Assembly (NCBI GenBank): GCA_016800925.1
Contig: JABCPU010000020.1
Coordinates: forward strand, 248,001-312,000
Origin: Suillus spraguei
Taxonomy: Eukaryota > Basidiomycota > Agaricomycetes > Boletales > Suillaceae
DNA: 64,000 nucleotides
Reading direction: 5' to 3'
In this document: one piece after another, positions 11,354 through 22,645 of the stretch
Position numbering within the stretch: position 1 is the first letter of the stretch
How the letters are laid out: each line of letters opens with the position of its first letter
Translations under genes and position numbers: made by a program
Notes under the pieces: model-generated
The model's database searches: none
What the model was told of the DNA's origin: nothing
The model's input: only the letters and a program-made list of their open reading frames with translations

Positions 11354-12910
11354 GCTATGCCTCACCAATCTCAATGTCAGCAACTGCTTAATGAAATAGA
11401 TACTGCTACTCTAGATGTAGCCAGAGCCTGGGCTGAGCATGCCATGGCAGATGGCGAAATCTCTGACTCTGATTCCTCTTCTATCTCTGATGACTTGTCA
11501 TCAGATCCCCATCACCACTCTCCCCTATGTCACCCTACATGTCTGACTCTTCGATGGCTCTGATAATTCGACATGTCCATTGAAATTCATCAGAATTTCA
11601 TCCATCTTATTGGCTCCCTTACTACTCTTCGGGAAGAGGTAGAAGTAACACATGTTCTTTACCCTCCAACTCAGCCCCCTATGTGAGCCCCCAGATCCAA
11701 CTCCTTGATCAATTTGCTGATCATCACCCTGACTTATTCAAGAAGAAGCTACTGTTCTTCCTGAGATTTTTGATGATATCCTTGATCAGATCAGTAATCA
11801 CCCTATTTTCCACAATCAATCCAACAATCCCAAATTCCAGTTGCAGTGCAACTTGCTATCTTTCTTAATGACTTGGCCACTATGGTAATGCGATTTCCCC
11901 TGAGGATGTCTGCCAGTGGGCAGGGGTATCTGTTGGGTCAGTCACCAACTGCACTAATCGTGTTATGGCTGCCTTGCTGGCTGAGCATGATAACTTCATT
12001 TGCTTCCCAGCTCTCAACTCCATTGAGGCTGCTCATGCCCAAGCCTATGCTCTCAAAACCTCAGGCTGTCCAGAGTGGCAGAATGGTATCCTGGCTGTTG
12101 ATGGATCATTATTTAATCTTTATCAAAGGCCTACTATTTTTGGAGATACCTTTTATAGTAGGAAGTCTCAATTTTCCCTCAACTGCCAGGTATGTTTTAT
12201 TTTATTTTATTTTATTTATTTATTAAGGCTGATTTTCTAATTTTTTAGGCAGTCATCATGCCCCATAATCTTACTATAGTGGACTATTCTCTTGGTCACA
12301 CTGGTAGTGCCCATGATGCATATGCATTCCGCTCTACCCATGTCTACCAGAATCACCAAACACTTCTGGGTGATAATCATTGGATTTGGGCTGATAGTGC
12401 TTATCCACTAGAGCCATGGTGTATTCCCCCATTCAAGAAGCCTATTGGGGGGGCCTTGACCCATGAGCAGAAGGAATTCAATACCGTCCTTTCTAAGGTA
12501 TGTGTCTATTTTATTTTATTTTCCTGATTTTATTTTATTTTTCTTGATTTTTCTTGATTTTTCCTGGTGTATATTCACATTTCTTTTAGATTTGTGTGTG
12601 GGTAGAGCATACATTTGCTGCCCTTAAAGGCCATTTCCAGTGTCTCAGAGAGCTCGGCTCCACTGCAGAATGAGACCAGCTCAAGTATCATTCCTACTGG
12701 ATCATGTGCTGCCTTATCCTGCATAACATGATCATTAGGTTTGAGGAACAATGTGGCATTTCTGGGGGCCAGATGATACTCAGAATTGGGCTCTTAACAA
12801 TGAGGGGGCAGATCTTATACCACCTCCACCTCCAGAAGACCCTGACACTGATGAGGTGGGAGATACCTCATTTGAAGGTACTACTGGCCACCAAGCTTGT
12901 GCACAATTGA
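11354..12910 (+). pseudogene. PIF/Harbinger-like DDE transposase, second copy type
   Basis: A serine-rich N-terminal part (ARAWAEHAMADGEISDSDSS near 11423) precedes a broken helical region (11700-11960). The catalytic domain follows, with ILAVDGSLFNLYQRP (12089-12133), then an AT-rich intron (about 12190-12249). Next come GHTGSAHDAYAF (12295-12330) and WIWADSAYPLEPWCIPPFKK (12382-12441). A second intron of TTTTATTT runs precedes EHTFAALKGHFQCLREL (about 12608-12655), and CCLILHNMIIRFEEQCG follows near 12708-12757. The Asp, Asp and Glu of the DDE triad can be seen (VDGSL, ADSAY, EHTFA). Stops in the N-terminal half and after LREL make it non-functional. I could not find its terminal repeats. 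Confidence 0.82.
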
Positions 12911-13106
12911 TGGAGTACTTACTGGGTTAGAAACTTATGAGAAACATGAAGGGGACAGCAAAAGAAGTGTATTAGTAGCATAGACAACAAATGACAGGCA
13001 TGTACAACATACTGCAAACAACTACAAGTGTTAAAGATCATGTGAAACAAGAGAACAACAAAGGGGACATGGTAGGAGTATAAGCCTAACCCTAGCCTAA
13101 CCCAAG

Positions 13107-14414
13107 TGTTACAACCATGCAAAAATGGGGCTTCTAAGAAGTCCTGGTCTTACATGGGGTTGTACCGAGGGATGGAAAGTCAAAGGGCTTGGCCTCAGCT
13201 TGTACGCTGTGCCCCTTACCCGAGTATGTACCCTTAATTTTGGATGAAGTCTAAGGGGGAGTTATAGTGAAGTCTGGATGGAGTCCGGATGAACTCTGTA
13301 GGACAGGATAGCTCGATAGAGCTCCGAAGGACTTCCGGATGAGCACGGGAACGCGCCAGAACTATTTCCAGATGGTAGAGAGTAATGGTAAGACTACTGG
13401 AACAAGTTCCAAGTAGAATGAATGAGGGATGGACTCCTGGACAAAGTCCAGGACAGGATAGGAGCAAAGCTCCGGAGGGACAGATGATCCATAGGTGTCG
13501 GAGGATAGGATAGGATAGGTCGGTGGACCAGAGGTCCGAAGGTCCAGAGCTCGAGGAGCAGAAGAGCAGAAGAGCAGAAGAGCAGAAGAGCAGAAGAGCA
13601 GAAGAGTGGACGAGCAGATGATCGGATGAGCATAGCTCTATGGATCTTTAGGGGAAGTGTTGACTACTAGAGGGGAGTAGGTCCGGATATGGTATAGAAA
13701 TAGTATAGACTACTCCAGACAAGGTCCGGAATAGAAACAGACAGGATAAGACTACCAAAGGTAGAGTCAGAGGTGAAACGGATGAGAGACAGGAAATGGA
13801 CAAAATCCGAAAAGGATATAGGACAAAGGATCAAGGCTCCGGCCTATGGAATGATCCCATAGGTCTGAGTCGGAAGCTTACAAGGGCCAGAGCCCAAGTG
13901 CGAGAACAGAAACATATTTATATAGACATGGTAACAAGATACAGAAGTCAAAGGAATATACAGAAGTAGGAAAGCAATGATCAGATTGAGGATAGTCCGA
14001 GGCTATGTTTGAGGCATTGCGGAACACAAGGCTATGAACTCAGAAATAAGACTTGTACAAAATATCTTATCAAGATGGAAGTCAAGATAACCGAAAGCCA
14101 GAGGTGCAGAGATAACCAAAAGCTGGACACAGGTATTAACCTAAAAGGAGTAACGCGCAGGTGCACAGGAATAGTTTTGGATATGAGCATGGATCGGATA
14201 TGGACACAGATTGGATATGGACATGGATCAGATGGGTGGATCAGATCGGATGGATGGACTGAGTCAGATATGGATATGGATTAGATATGGATGGATATGG
14301 ATTGGAGTGGATGGGTGGATTGGATATGTGAGCTGGATTGGATGGGTGGACTAGGATGTATGGATTGGGTGTCCGGATGTCCATGGATCGGACCTGAATG
14401 TATGGTATATGACA
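13107..14414. mobile_element. Family E LTR-like element, with simple repeats
   Basis: It begins TGTTACAACCATGC and ends GGTATATGACA (1308 bp), flanked by CCCAAG at 13101-13106 and 14415-14420. It holds no credible gene. Inside are a 10-bp tandem array (AGAGCAGAAG) at about 13555-13606 and a degenerate GGATATGGAT-rich stretch at about 14170-14390. A solo LTR is likely, although a 6-bp duplication is unusual for one. Confidence 0.7.
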
Positions 14415-14455
14415 CCCAAGCCTAACCCTGACCCTAGTTAGACAAAACCCCCTTC

Positions 14456-14930
14456 TGTTATGAACTGGGGTGGCATCACCAGCGACAGTGAGAAAACACA
14501 GGCAGTCTACTGGGAAGTTCTTACAATGCCCAAAAGAGGACAAGGTGAAAGTACAAGGAACGCGTTCCGAGTACGATCAAGGGTCTGGCCTCAAAGACAA
14601 GTCTAAGAGTTTCTACAAGAATAGAGACTAAGACTAAGGAGTGCTTAGACTTAGAGACGATTCAAGACGACTTAGGTTGGAGACCTAAGCAAAGGAGATT
14701 CCAGGTAAAACCCAGTAAGATTAAAGTAAGGAATCTACTACAAGTACACTGTGCTTAAATAGGCCAATATGCGCGCACAGACCAAGTGACCGTGAGAATG
14801 TAACTGCGTATCCTAATAAGGAAGGCATGTGTTGTACAAATGCGTTGAGCATATGAGTCAGAGTCATGTGACATGATATACAAGTAAGGAAACCAAGGGA
14901 AAATGGATAGGGGCACGTACGACTGTAACA
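14456..14930 (-). repeat. 3' LTR of gypsy B
   Basis: On the plus strand it starts TGTTATGAACTGGGG and ends GACTGTAACA. By eye it is identical to the 5' LTR except at four CpG sites. Confidence 0.96.
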
Positions 14931-15095
14931 TTACCCCCTTATTACATTGAAAGTCACCGACTTTCAAACATCTTGGTTGTCGTCATAGATGGGATCATAG
15001 TCGTCGTAATTAGTGACGTCTTCATCAGCGGTGCTTCCTCCTAACATATAAGCCGCCTCCTCCTCTGCTACAGTTCTTGCTCGTCGACCTTCTTT

Positions 15096-16428
15096 TCATC
15101 GTCGACGGTTAATAAGATACTGTTCCCACCTACGTAGTGCATCATAGAATCCATCGTCCTTCCAGGTAAGCGTGAATGGGGGTTCCCCACGACGTTGAGG
15201 GCAATAAATGGACAGATGGGTGGGACCGTGTCGCAGACAGATTTGACACTGATAGTCGGGACAATTCTTTTGCCGATGTCCGATGATGCCGCAGATTCGG
15301 CATTTCATGTTTTCGTCAGTGTTAGAGATGGACATACGTAATGGTGATGGTGAGGTAATGGGTGGGGGACTAGTGGATCTGGCACACTTCTTCCCTTTCT
15401 TTTGCGTCATGCGTTTTAGGGCAAGGTTATTATCGCGTCGAAGCTGCGCTTGTTGTTTACTGGTTAGCGTGTACGCAGAGACGGGGAGGTCAGGAATAGT
15501 TCCTCGTTCAGCAGCCGCAAGAAGTTCGTTAGAGGAAGAAGGGGAAGTGATGCCGAAGTCCTTTACTAAGACTGGCAAGACAGGATCCATTGGACCAAAT
15601 GAAGACGGGATAGACATGGGAGGATGGATCTGAAGGTCACGAAGTCGAGGGCCGAGTGTTATTAATTCAATGACAGGAATTCCTAACTTCTTTGCAGCTT
15701 CACACTGTTCTTCGGAACAGGGCTCATATAGCCATGCGGGATGGTCATGAGAAATGGGAGACGATGAAGTTGGTTGTTCAATGGGAGACGGGGTTCGGGG
15801 AGAAGCGAGGTCGGCTTGTGTTTGTTGCAAATCTGTGATGGCTTCTTCGACTAGGTTTCTGGCTGCTCTGGTTTCAGCGACTGATTGCTGGATGGTTTCG
15901 ACGACTGCATTGGTGAGCTGCCCGATCTCTTGGACAGCAGTGCATAAGCCAGCAAGGGCGTCAACACTAGAATACATGCGTGAAGCAGGGGGTGCTGGAA
16001 TAGGAAGTGGCATATCTTCCTGCGGAGAGGGAGGTCGAGCAACGCCTGCTCAACGTTCGGCCACAATGTGAATAGCTTCTTCAACATCGCTTTTAAAAGA
16101 ACCGGGAAGCAACAACATAGCATAAGAACGAATGCGTTTTTTGAAGATGTAAGAAGCCTTGACGATATGTAGCATCTGTGGTTTCATTGGCTGTGGCTTC
16201 GATGAGGGCGGCAGTGCGGATAATGTTGACGAGGAGGAGGGCCGGGAAGGCACCTTTTTCTGTGAGGATTCTTTCAATTTCAAGGGTGTGTCCTTCACAT
16301 AGAAGGGCGGCTTCAATGTAGGAAGTGTTGTCGATTTCAGTGGTAAGGGATCCATATTGTTCAGCATCAGAGTCAGAGTCATTGTTGGCAATGGTGACGG
16401 GGGTGATGTAGGCAGTGGGGAAAGACAT
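15096..16428 (-). pseudogene. Gypsy B extra ORF downstream of the chromodomain (ORF3)
   Basis: This lies between the chromodomain and the 3' LTR, in the same direction as pol. The N-terminal half (16428-16053) reads MSFPTAYITPVTIANND, then SYIEAALLCEGHTLEIERIL and GAFPALLLVNIIRTAALIEA. A TGA at 16052-16050, in a context consistent with a former CGA, interrupts it. The rest (from about 16050 down to 15096) has a predicted helical stretch, Pro/Ser-rich linkers and a C-terminal zinc-knuckle-like region with CRICGIIGHRQKNCP followed by CQICLRHGPTHLSIYCP. The total is about 440 codons. I do not recognise an enzyme. It occupies the place where some gypsy elements carry an env-like gene, but I see no signal peptide or membrane segment. 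A nucleic-acid-binding accessory protein is the simplest guess. Confidence 0.7.
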
Positions 16429-16516
16429 TTCAATGGTGGTAGTTGATCAAGTGCTAGTGCGAGTTGATTGACTGAAGGATAATCAGAGGGCGTGTTGCTT
16501 CTTATAAGCATTCAAG

Positions 16517-17920
16517 ATTCAGCGGAGTTCTTCAAGTTCTTTTCTGGGAGCCATTCATTATCTCCCGATGAATATCCTTTCCAGGAAACAAGATAGCGTC
16601 GGCGAGTGCCGGTTCCTTTGTGAGAAAGGATTGCTTCTACTTCATATTCTTCTTCTTCGATGATGATGTCAGGTGGTGGTTCGGGGAAGTTTGGGCCATG
16701 TATGTCTGTTTCGCTATAGGATGATAAGACAGAAGCGTGGAACGTGGGATGAATTTTCCACTGTGGAGGGAGTTTGAGTGTGAATGTGATGGGAGATAAG
16801 ACGTCAATGATCGGGAAAGGTCCGTATCGTTTTGGGGCGAGTTTCCTTGATGGAAGTTTGAGTCTAAGATTAGCGGCAGATAGCCAAACCTTATCTCCGA
16901 TCTTCCATGGGGTGTACTTATCCCTCGGGATCGTTCGGCCATTGTCTGCATTGCAATGTTATGACAGGCGATTGCTTCTTCTCTTATCTTTTGTAGAGAT
17001 TGTATTCGATCTTCTGCTGCGGGGACGGATGAGTCAGGGATAAGGTGAGGGATAGCACGTGGTTCGTATCCCATCATTAGATAGAAAGATGATGCATTCC
17101 TTGCATCATGTTTTCGGTGGTTGTGGACGAATTCGGCAATTGGTAGGTGTTCTACCCAATCTTCAGGGTTGTTGCGGCAATAGATGCGTAGATATGTTTC
17201 GAGTTCTTGATTTAGCCTTTCAGTTTGACCATCAGTCTGTGGGTGATAAGCTGTGGATGGAGCGATGACGTAGTCGAGAAGTCGGGCAAGTTCCTTAGAG
17301 AAGCGAGATAGGAACTGCGGGCCTCAATCCGATATAACTTTATCATGGAGTCCAAATCAGCGGTAGACGTATTTCAAAAATAGTTTAGCAACGCCTTCGG
17401 AAGTGATGGTTTTCAAACAAGGGATAATAATTACCCCCTTCGTAAGGCCATGGTCTACCACGACCATGATACTGTCAAAGCCACCAGAGACAGGCAGGTC
17501 AGGGATAAGGTCGACAGAGACTTGGGAAAAAGGTTGAGTTGCGGATGAGGGGATTGGAGTGAGCGGTGGGCGAATAGGATGTGTATCTGCCTTCATTTGC
17601 TGGCAAAGGGCGCACCCTTCCACATATTTCCGAATGTAGGAGCCCATAGCGGGCCACCAAGCTTCTCGCTTAACAAGCTCTTCTGTTTTGAATCTACCGA
17701 GATGACCCGCGGTAGGATGATCATGATACCTTTTTAGGATATCGGAGCGATGCGCCGGTGGAATATAGGCGCGATTCTTAAAATAGAGGACGTTTTCCTC
17801 AATCTTCCAGTCAGAGAGTGCCAATTTCATAGGGGGAAGGCACACGCCATCAAGGGCATCAGTCGCCGTCTTGAAGACAGGGTCGTCGAGGGGGTCAGAG
17901 GATGACAGCACATCCTTCAA
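16517..17920 (-). pseudogene. Gypsy B integrase and chromodomain
   Basis: The zinc-binding region (YHDHPTAGHLGRFKT, CALCQQMK; 17744-17580) is followed by the catalytic core (SVDLIPDLPVSGGFDSIMVV). The core runs to about 17357, where the frame breaks. VISD then a TGA at 17326-17324 stands where integrases have R in DRGPQF. HPQTDGQTERLNQELETYLR lies near 17250-17190. The C-terminal part (MMGYEPRAIPH) drifts out of frame. A chromodomain (RRRYLVSWKGYSS, NEWLPEKNL) ends with TGA at about 16517. Chromodomains direct chromovirus integration to chromatin marks such as H3K9 methylation in known members. Confidence 0.88.
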
Positions 17921-19376
17921 GTCGGTGTCAATAAGCGAACGAATAGAGCGTCAGGGAGGAGAGTCTGGTCTTCGTTATCGTCTTTACCGGAATCGTAGTC
18001 GGGCTGGCGAGATAGTGCATCAGGTACGGCTAATTTAGTACCTGCAACGTGATGCAGTTCAATGTCATAAATAGACAAAATCAATTGCCAACGTGCTTGG
18101 TGGCGGGTAAGCTTCTGTGCACTTCTAAAGTACAGGAGATTCTTGTGGTCGGTGAATACCAGGACGGGGTGTGGGTTACCTTCAAGATAGTGGCACCATT
18201 CATTTAGTGCCCAGATTACGGCAAGGAGTTCCCGATCAAAGATCTGATAATTGCGTTCTGCGGGGTTCAAAGACTGTGAAAGATATGCACATGGGTGATA
18301 AACACCATTTTCATCAGTCTGCAGGAGAACTCCGCCGGTTGCTACAAGCGAAGCGTCGGTAGCAATAGCAAATTGTCGGGAAGGATCAGGGTTACAGAGT
18401 ACCGGCTGGGATGTAAAGCGCCGTTTCAGTTCTTTGAAGGTGTCCATGCATTGGGTGACCAATCAAAGGCCTTATCTTTCTTTGTGAGATTGATAAGAGG
18501 TCGGGCAATGTCAGAATAGTGGGAAATGAATGTGCGGTAGAAGTTGCAAAAGCCGAGGAATGATCGAACATCTTTTACAGATTTCGGAACTGGCCATTCA
18601 GAGATTTCCTTGGTTTGGCGGTGTCCATTGCAACTTGTCCGGGGCAAATTATCATTCCGAGGTATTCCACTTCTTCTGCATCAAACGTACATTTCTCCGG
18701 TTTCAGGAACAGATGTTCTTTTCGTATTTTCATCAAAACCCATCTAGTTCTTTCACGGTGTTCTTCCATAGTCGTAGAGAAAATCAGGATATCGTCCATG
18801 TAGATAACATCCATCCTTCATTGATTTCCTGTTGGAAGGTGCGATTCATGTATGCTTGGAAAGTTGCTGGGGAATTACAAAGGCCAAAGAACATGACATT
18901 TGGTTCAAAAAGACCAAATTCCGTAGTAAAGGCAGCTTTCCAGCGATCATCGGGATGGATGCGAATATTGTTATAACCAGACCGAATATCCATTTTCATA
19001 AAGAACTGTGCGTTGTGAAGTCGTGCACGAGGGAGATAGGAAGTGGAAGTGGGTATGCGTTCTTGACTGTCCAATCATTGATGTAGCGGTAATCTTGACA
19101 GGGACGCAATTCTCCACTCTTTTTTCCCACAAAGAAGAAGCCACTAGCTTGGGGTGACTTCGATTCTGAGATAAAACCTTTCGCCATGTTTTCATCAATA
19201 AACATTTTGACGGCGGCGCGTTCTTTTTCCGATAATGGGTAAACCTTAGATGTACGAGGGATGAAACCAGGTTTAGTATCAATCCGATGATCAATACCAG
19301 GGCGTTCAGGGGGAAGTTTGTTCAAACCATCTTTAGCAAAGACGTCGGCGAAGTCATGGAGATAGTCCGGGACCAA
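17917..19376 (-). pseudogene. Gypsy B reverse transcriptase and RNase H
   Basis: The RT begins near 19376 (FADVFAKDGLNKLPPERPG). It carries QDYRYINDWTVKNAYPLPLP, FMKMDIRSGYNNIRIHPDD, FGLCNSPATFQAYMN, the catalytic YMDD (near 18800) and FLGFCNFYRTFI. The RNase H domain (from about 18420) has IATDASLVATGGVLLQ, FDRELLAVIWAL and FTDHKNLLYF. Frame changes at about 19050, 18810, 18600 and 18450 split what should be one reading frame, so the enzyme is not made intact from this copy. Confidence 0.9.
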
Positions 19377-19888
19377 TTCTTCGAAGGGTTTCTTTTTCTT
19401 TTCCTTCTCATCTGTGGCGAATTCCTGTGCTTTGTTACTAAATTTTGGAGGGGGAAGTGGGACTGCGGAATAGTTGGGGAGTTGTTCGAGTCGAGAAGTT
19501 CCATCCGTGTGAGGGGTGTATCCATGGATACTTCTTCATGATCCTCATACTGATTCCATCGGTATCATATTCCACAAGGAATTCTCCTTCTCCAAGTTCA
19601 TAGGAAGAAATCTCTCGCACTTCTGGTGCGTGCCAGACATCTTGCATGGTGTTGAATTGGTCATCATCCTCTGTTGGGATCAACGAGGGCACGGGTTCTT
19701 CTTCTTCATCGGGGATCTCTTCGATTGAAGCTGAAAGAGTTTTTGGGGGAACGTAGAATTTGGACAGTTTTGGTACGTTGGTATCTCGTCCGGGGATCTC
19801 CTCTTCTGCTTTTCTTTTCCCATGCTTCTGTTCATCTATTGGTCGCTGCTCGATAGGTTCTGTTCCAACCCGATGTTCGGGTTCAGAT

Positions 19889-20575
19889 TCATTCTTGCGT
19901 TTTTCTGCTCGGGGAATGGTGATACTGCTCGTGGCAATTGTACACGAGGAATGGGGTTTGCAGTACTTGGCATTTGTACTTCAAGTTTCGGATCTTCGGG
20001 AACAAAGGGGTTACGAGTGATTTCGGAAGTCTGGAATGTTGCCATTTGGAATGATGATTGAAGAGTTGAGGCAACCCGTTCTTTTTCTGATCCGTATCCA
20101 AGTCAATTTCGATTTCATCCGATTTTGCCGTTCGAGGAAGGACAAGTGTTTCAGCAGCCCAATTGATACTTGGGTTCATTGCTCGTAACCATGGGATTCC
20201 CAGAAGGATTTGATCTCTTCTTCCTAGTTTGGTAATGTTGAATTTTCCATACATGGTTCGTTCATCAATTTTGACCACTAGGAGACAATAGTGCGTGATT
20301 GGTCCTCCTTTGATAAGGGTTCCATCTGCCGTAGTAACTCGGAACGGTGTTTTGAGCTTTCGTCGTGTGATTTGATGGAGTTTCACAAACTCCTCAGAAA
20401 TGAATGTTCCTGCCGCTCCTGAGTCAATGACAGCGGTGGTGTCGACGGATTTCAAGCGAGTACACGAGTGAAGGGTGATAGGGACACGAAGTTCTTTTCT
20501 GTCACCTACAGCGCGTACAAGTCTTAGTAATACTTTGGGAGAAACATACGTCGAGTCTTTGTTTCTCCAAGTCAA
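19889..20575 (-). CDS. Gypsy B aspartic protease region
   Basis: A 228-residue reading frame overlaps the end of gag by 4 bases (ATGA), which fits coupled or frameshifted translation of gag and pol. The retropepsin active site reads VIDSGAAGTFIS at about residues 51-62. The flap region and the ILLGIPWLRAMNP segment follow at about residues 116-128, both typical of gypsy-type proteases. It maturates Gag and Pol in functional elements. Further downstream the pol frame is disrupted, so this may be all that remains translatable of pol. Confidence 0.85.
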   Translation of the reverse strand: MTWRNKDSTYVSPKVLLRLVRAVGDRKELRVPITLHSCTRLKSVDTTAVIDSGAAGTFISEEFVKLHQITRRKLKTPFRVTTADGTLIKGGPITHYCLLVVKIDERTMYGKFNITKLGRRDQILLGIPWLRAMNPSINWAAETLVLPRTAKSDEIEIDLDTDQKKNGLPQLFNHHSKWQHSRLPKSLVTPLFPKIRNLKYKCQVLQTPFLVYNCHEQYHHSPSRKTQE

Positions 20576-21411
20576 AAATCCGCAACGATCCGTCTTACAG
20601 TTTCTTCTTCATCGTCTTCCCCTTCTTTGACCTCAGTTTGATGGAGTGGGGTCTTCTTCTTTCTGTCAGGACAATTATAAATGCGGTGTCCTGTCTTCTT
20701 GCATCCGAAGCATTGTCCCTTCTTCATGCATTCGGATCTTTCCGTGTCGGAGATTCGATCTACGACCATTGTGTTGGAGTCACGATTAGGGATGTATCGT
20801 GCATTTCTGTAGTTCTTCTTCTTCTGTTGTGGAGCATGACGTGTCCTCATGGCTTGGAGACGATGATGGGAATTGTCAATGGACACACATTGCAGAACAA
20901 CATCTCGGAATACTTCTGAAACATCTCCTAGTGCAAAAAGCTTTGTAAGGATTCCCCAATTCAGGCCATCTTGGAAGAATTGGATCTTCGTTGCATTATC
21001 AGTGATATGGGCCTTGGCTGCAAGTGCCTCGAAGTCAGCGATATAGGTGTGAAGATCTCCAGTTCCTTGCTTAAGGTCCCTGAGTTTCGTGAGTGCAGTT
21101 CCTTTGGTATCCACCGGTTCAAAGGCTTCTTTGAAACTTTTCATAAAATCTACCATTGTCCCATAACCAACTTTTTGTCCGGAAGTGTCGGTTGATTGGG
21201 CGTGGTCAAGGAATTGCTCTTTCCAGGATTTGGCATTCCTTTCGGTCATAAAGGATGTTATGAAGATAATCTTCTGTTTGTCGGTGGTGTAAAGCTTTTC
21301 ATTGATATTGAAGTGAAGATTACACGACTGGATCAATTCGTGAGAGTTGTCGCGATCTCCATCAAAGGCTTTTGGCTGGCCAATCTTGTATTCAAATTCC
21401 TTGGTCGCCAT
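20572..21411 (-). CDS. Gypsy B Gag protein
   Basis: An intact 279-residue frame starts at ATG 21411-21409, about 175 bp inside the 5' LTR. The N-terminal two thirds form a helical capsid-like domain (FDGDRDNSHELIQSCNLHFN, MKSFKEAFEP, KLRDLKQGTGDLHTYIADFE). A single CCHC zinc knuckle, CFGCKKTGHRIYNCP, lies at about residues 234-248, before a charged tail. Gag builds the virus-like particle and packages RNA. Because it is open, it could still be produced and act on related elements in trans, but expression is unknown. Confidence 0.92.
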   Translation of the reverse strand: MATKEFEYKIGQPKAFDGDRDNSHELIQSCNLHFNINEKLYTTDKQKIIFITSFMTERNAKSWKEQFLDHAQSTDTSGQKVGYGTMVDFMKSFKEAFEPVDTKGTALTKLRDLKQGTGDLHTYIADFEALAAKAHITDNATKIQFFQDGLNWGILTKLFALGDVSEVFRDVVLQCVSIDNSHHRLQAMRTRHAPQQKKKNYRNARYIPNRDSNTMVVDRISDTERSECMKKGQCFGCKKTGHRIYNCPDRKKKTPLHQTEVKEGEDDEEETVRRIVADF

Positions 21412-21586
21412 GATTGATGATTCTTCTGGTGAGTTATACTTTCTTGGTGCCTACACGCGCTGTTTTGCTGTCCATTAGGGCTTGTCTTGGTCTGCTCAGC
21501 GTACGCGTACACTGGTCTGTTGATCTAGGCGATCAGGGTTCGGGGTCGAAGACTGGATAGTCGACGATCAAGGGACTTTAATCTTT

Positions 21587-22061
21587 TGTTACGAACTGGG
21601 GTGGCGTCACCAGCGACAGTGAGAAAACACAGGCAGTCTACTGGGAAGTTCTTACAATGCCCAAAAGAGGACAAGGTGAAAGTACAAGGAACGCGTTCCG
21701 AGTACGATCAAGGGTCTGGCCTCAAAGACAAGTCTAAGAGTTTCTACAAGAATAGAGACTAAGACTAAGGAGTGCTTAGACTTAGAGACGATTCAAGACG
21801 ACTTAGGTTGGAGACCTAAGCAAAGGAGATTCCAGGTAAAACCCAGTAAGATTAAAGTAAGGAATCTACTACAAGTACACTGTGCTTAAATAGGCCAATA
21901 TGCACGCACAGACCAAGTGACCATGAGAATGTAACTGCGTATCCTAATAAGGAAGGCATGTGTTGTACAAATGCGTTGAGCATATGAGTCAGAGTCATGT
22001 GACATGATATACAAGTAAGGAAACCAAGGGAAAATGGATAGGGGCACGTACGACTGTAACA
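21587..22061 (-). repeat. 5' LTR of gypsy B
   Basis: On the plus strand it starts TGTTACGAACTGGGG and ends GACTGTAACA (475 bp). It would carry the element's promoter for leftward transcription. I see no clear tRNA-type primer-binding site just inside (21540-21586). Confidence 0.96.
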
Positions 22062-22645
22062 CCTTCAATTTGAGAAGCTCGATCTTGACCTGGAGCGCAG
22101 CTCTCTTCTCAGCGTGAACCTTAGCTTGAGCCTCAAGCATTTGAATTTCCAGTGCCTTCACTTCTTGAGAACATTGATGGACGACAGCAGCCTCACTGCG
22201 TTCCATCTCAGCTTGCTCATGCTGGAATTTAATTTGATGTTGTACTTGTGGCGCTGGGAGTTGACTTTGGCGATTTTGTATTCGGACTGCGCCGCCCTCG
22301 CAGTGTAGACGTAGTTAATCCCCTCAGCGAGGGAGTCGACTTGCCCACGCACATCGTCAACATTGGACTGCACCTCATGTGCGAGGTTAGATTTTGCCTT
22401 GTGCGACCCGCCCTGTCTGCGCATGGATGATGTCTGATGCAAGGTTGACAACGACAATGCTGCTGACACTGCCGACAATGATGCCATGGAGGGCGACGAG
22501 GGTGAGTGAATCGATTGGCAATTCAAGATGCAAGTCACGTGGGACCTGAAGGTCCCACATGAAGGCGGCTGTTAGCGACCTAGCCAGGCGCTAAAGAACT
22601 TGAGTGGTGTCTGCGACAGGCGCTCTATCAAGAGCGGCGGCCTGT

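Larger units (their letters stand above)
14456..22061 (-). mobile_element. Full-length Ty3/gypsy chromovirus B
   Basis: Two 475-bp LTRs (14456-14930 and 21587-22061) bound a 6.66-kb interior transcribed leftward. Target duplication CCTTC is at 14451-14455 and 22062-22066. On the minus strand the order is gag, protease, RT-RNase H, integrase, chromodomain, an extra ORF, then a tract ending AAGGGGGTAA next to the 3' LTR. The LTRs differ at only four positions, so insertion is recent compared with its neighbours. Several frames are nevertheless broken, so this copy probably cannot move alone. Confidence 0.96.

Noticed and set aside
21540..21586. tRNA-type primer-binding site for gypsy B
   Set aside because: The sequence next to the 5' LTR (minus strand AAAGATTAAAGTCCC) does not start with TGG and matches no tRNA end I can recognise. 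Self-priming remains possible but cannot be shown here.
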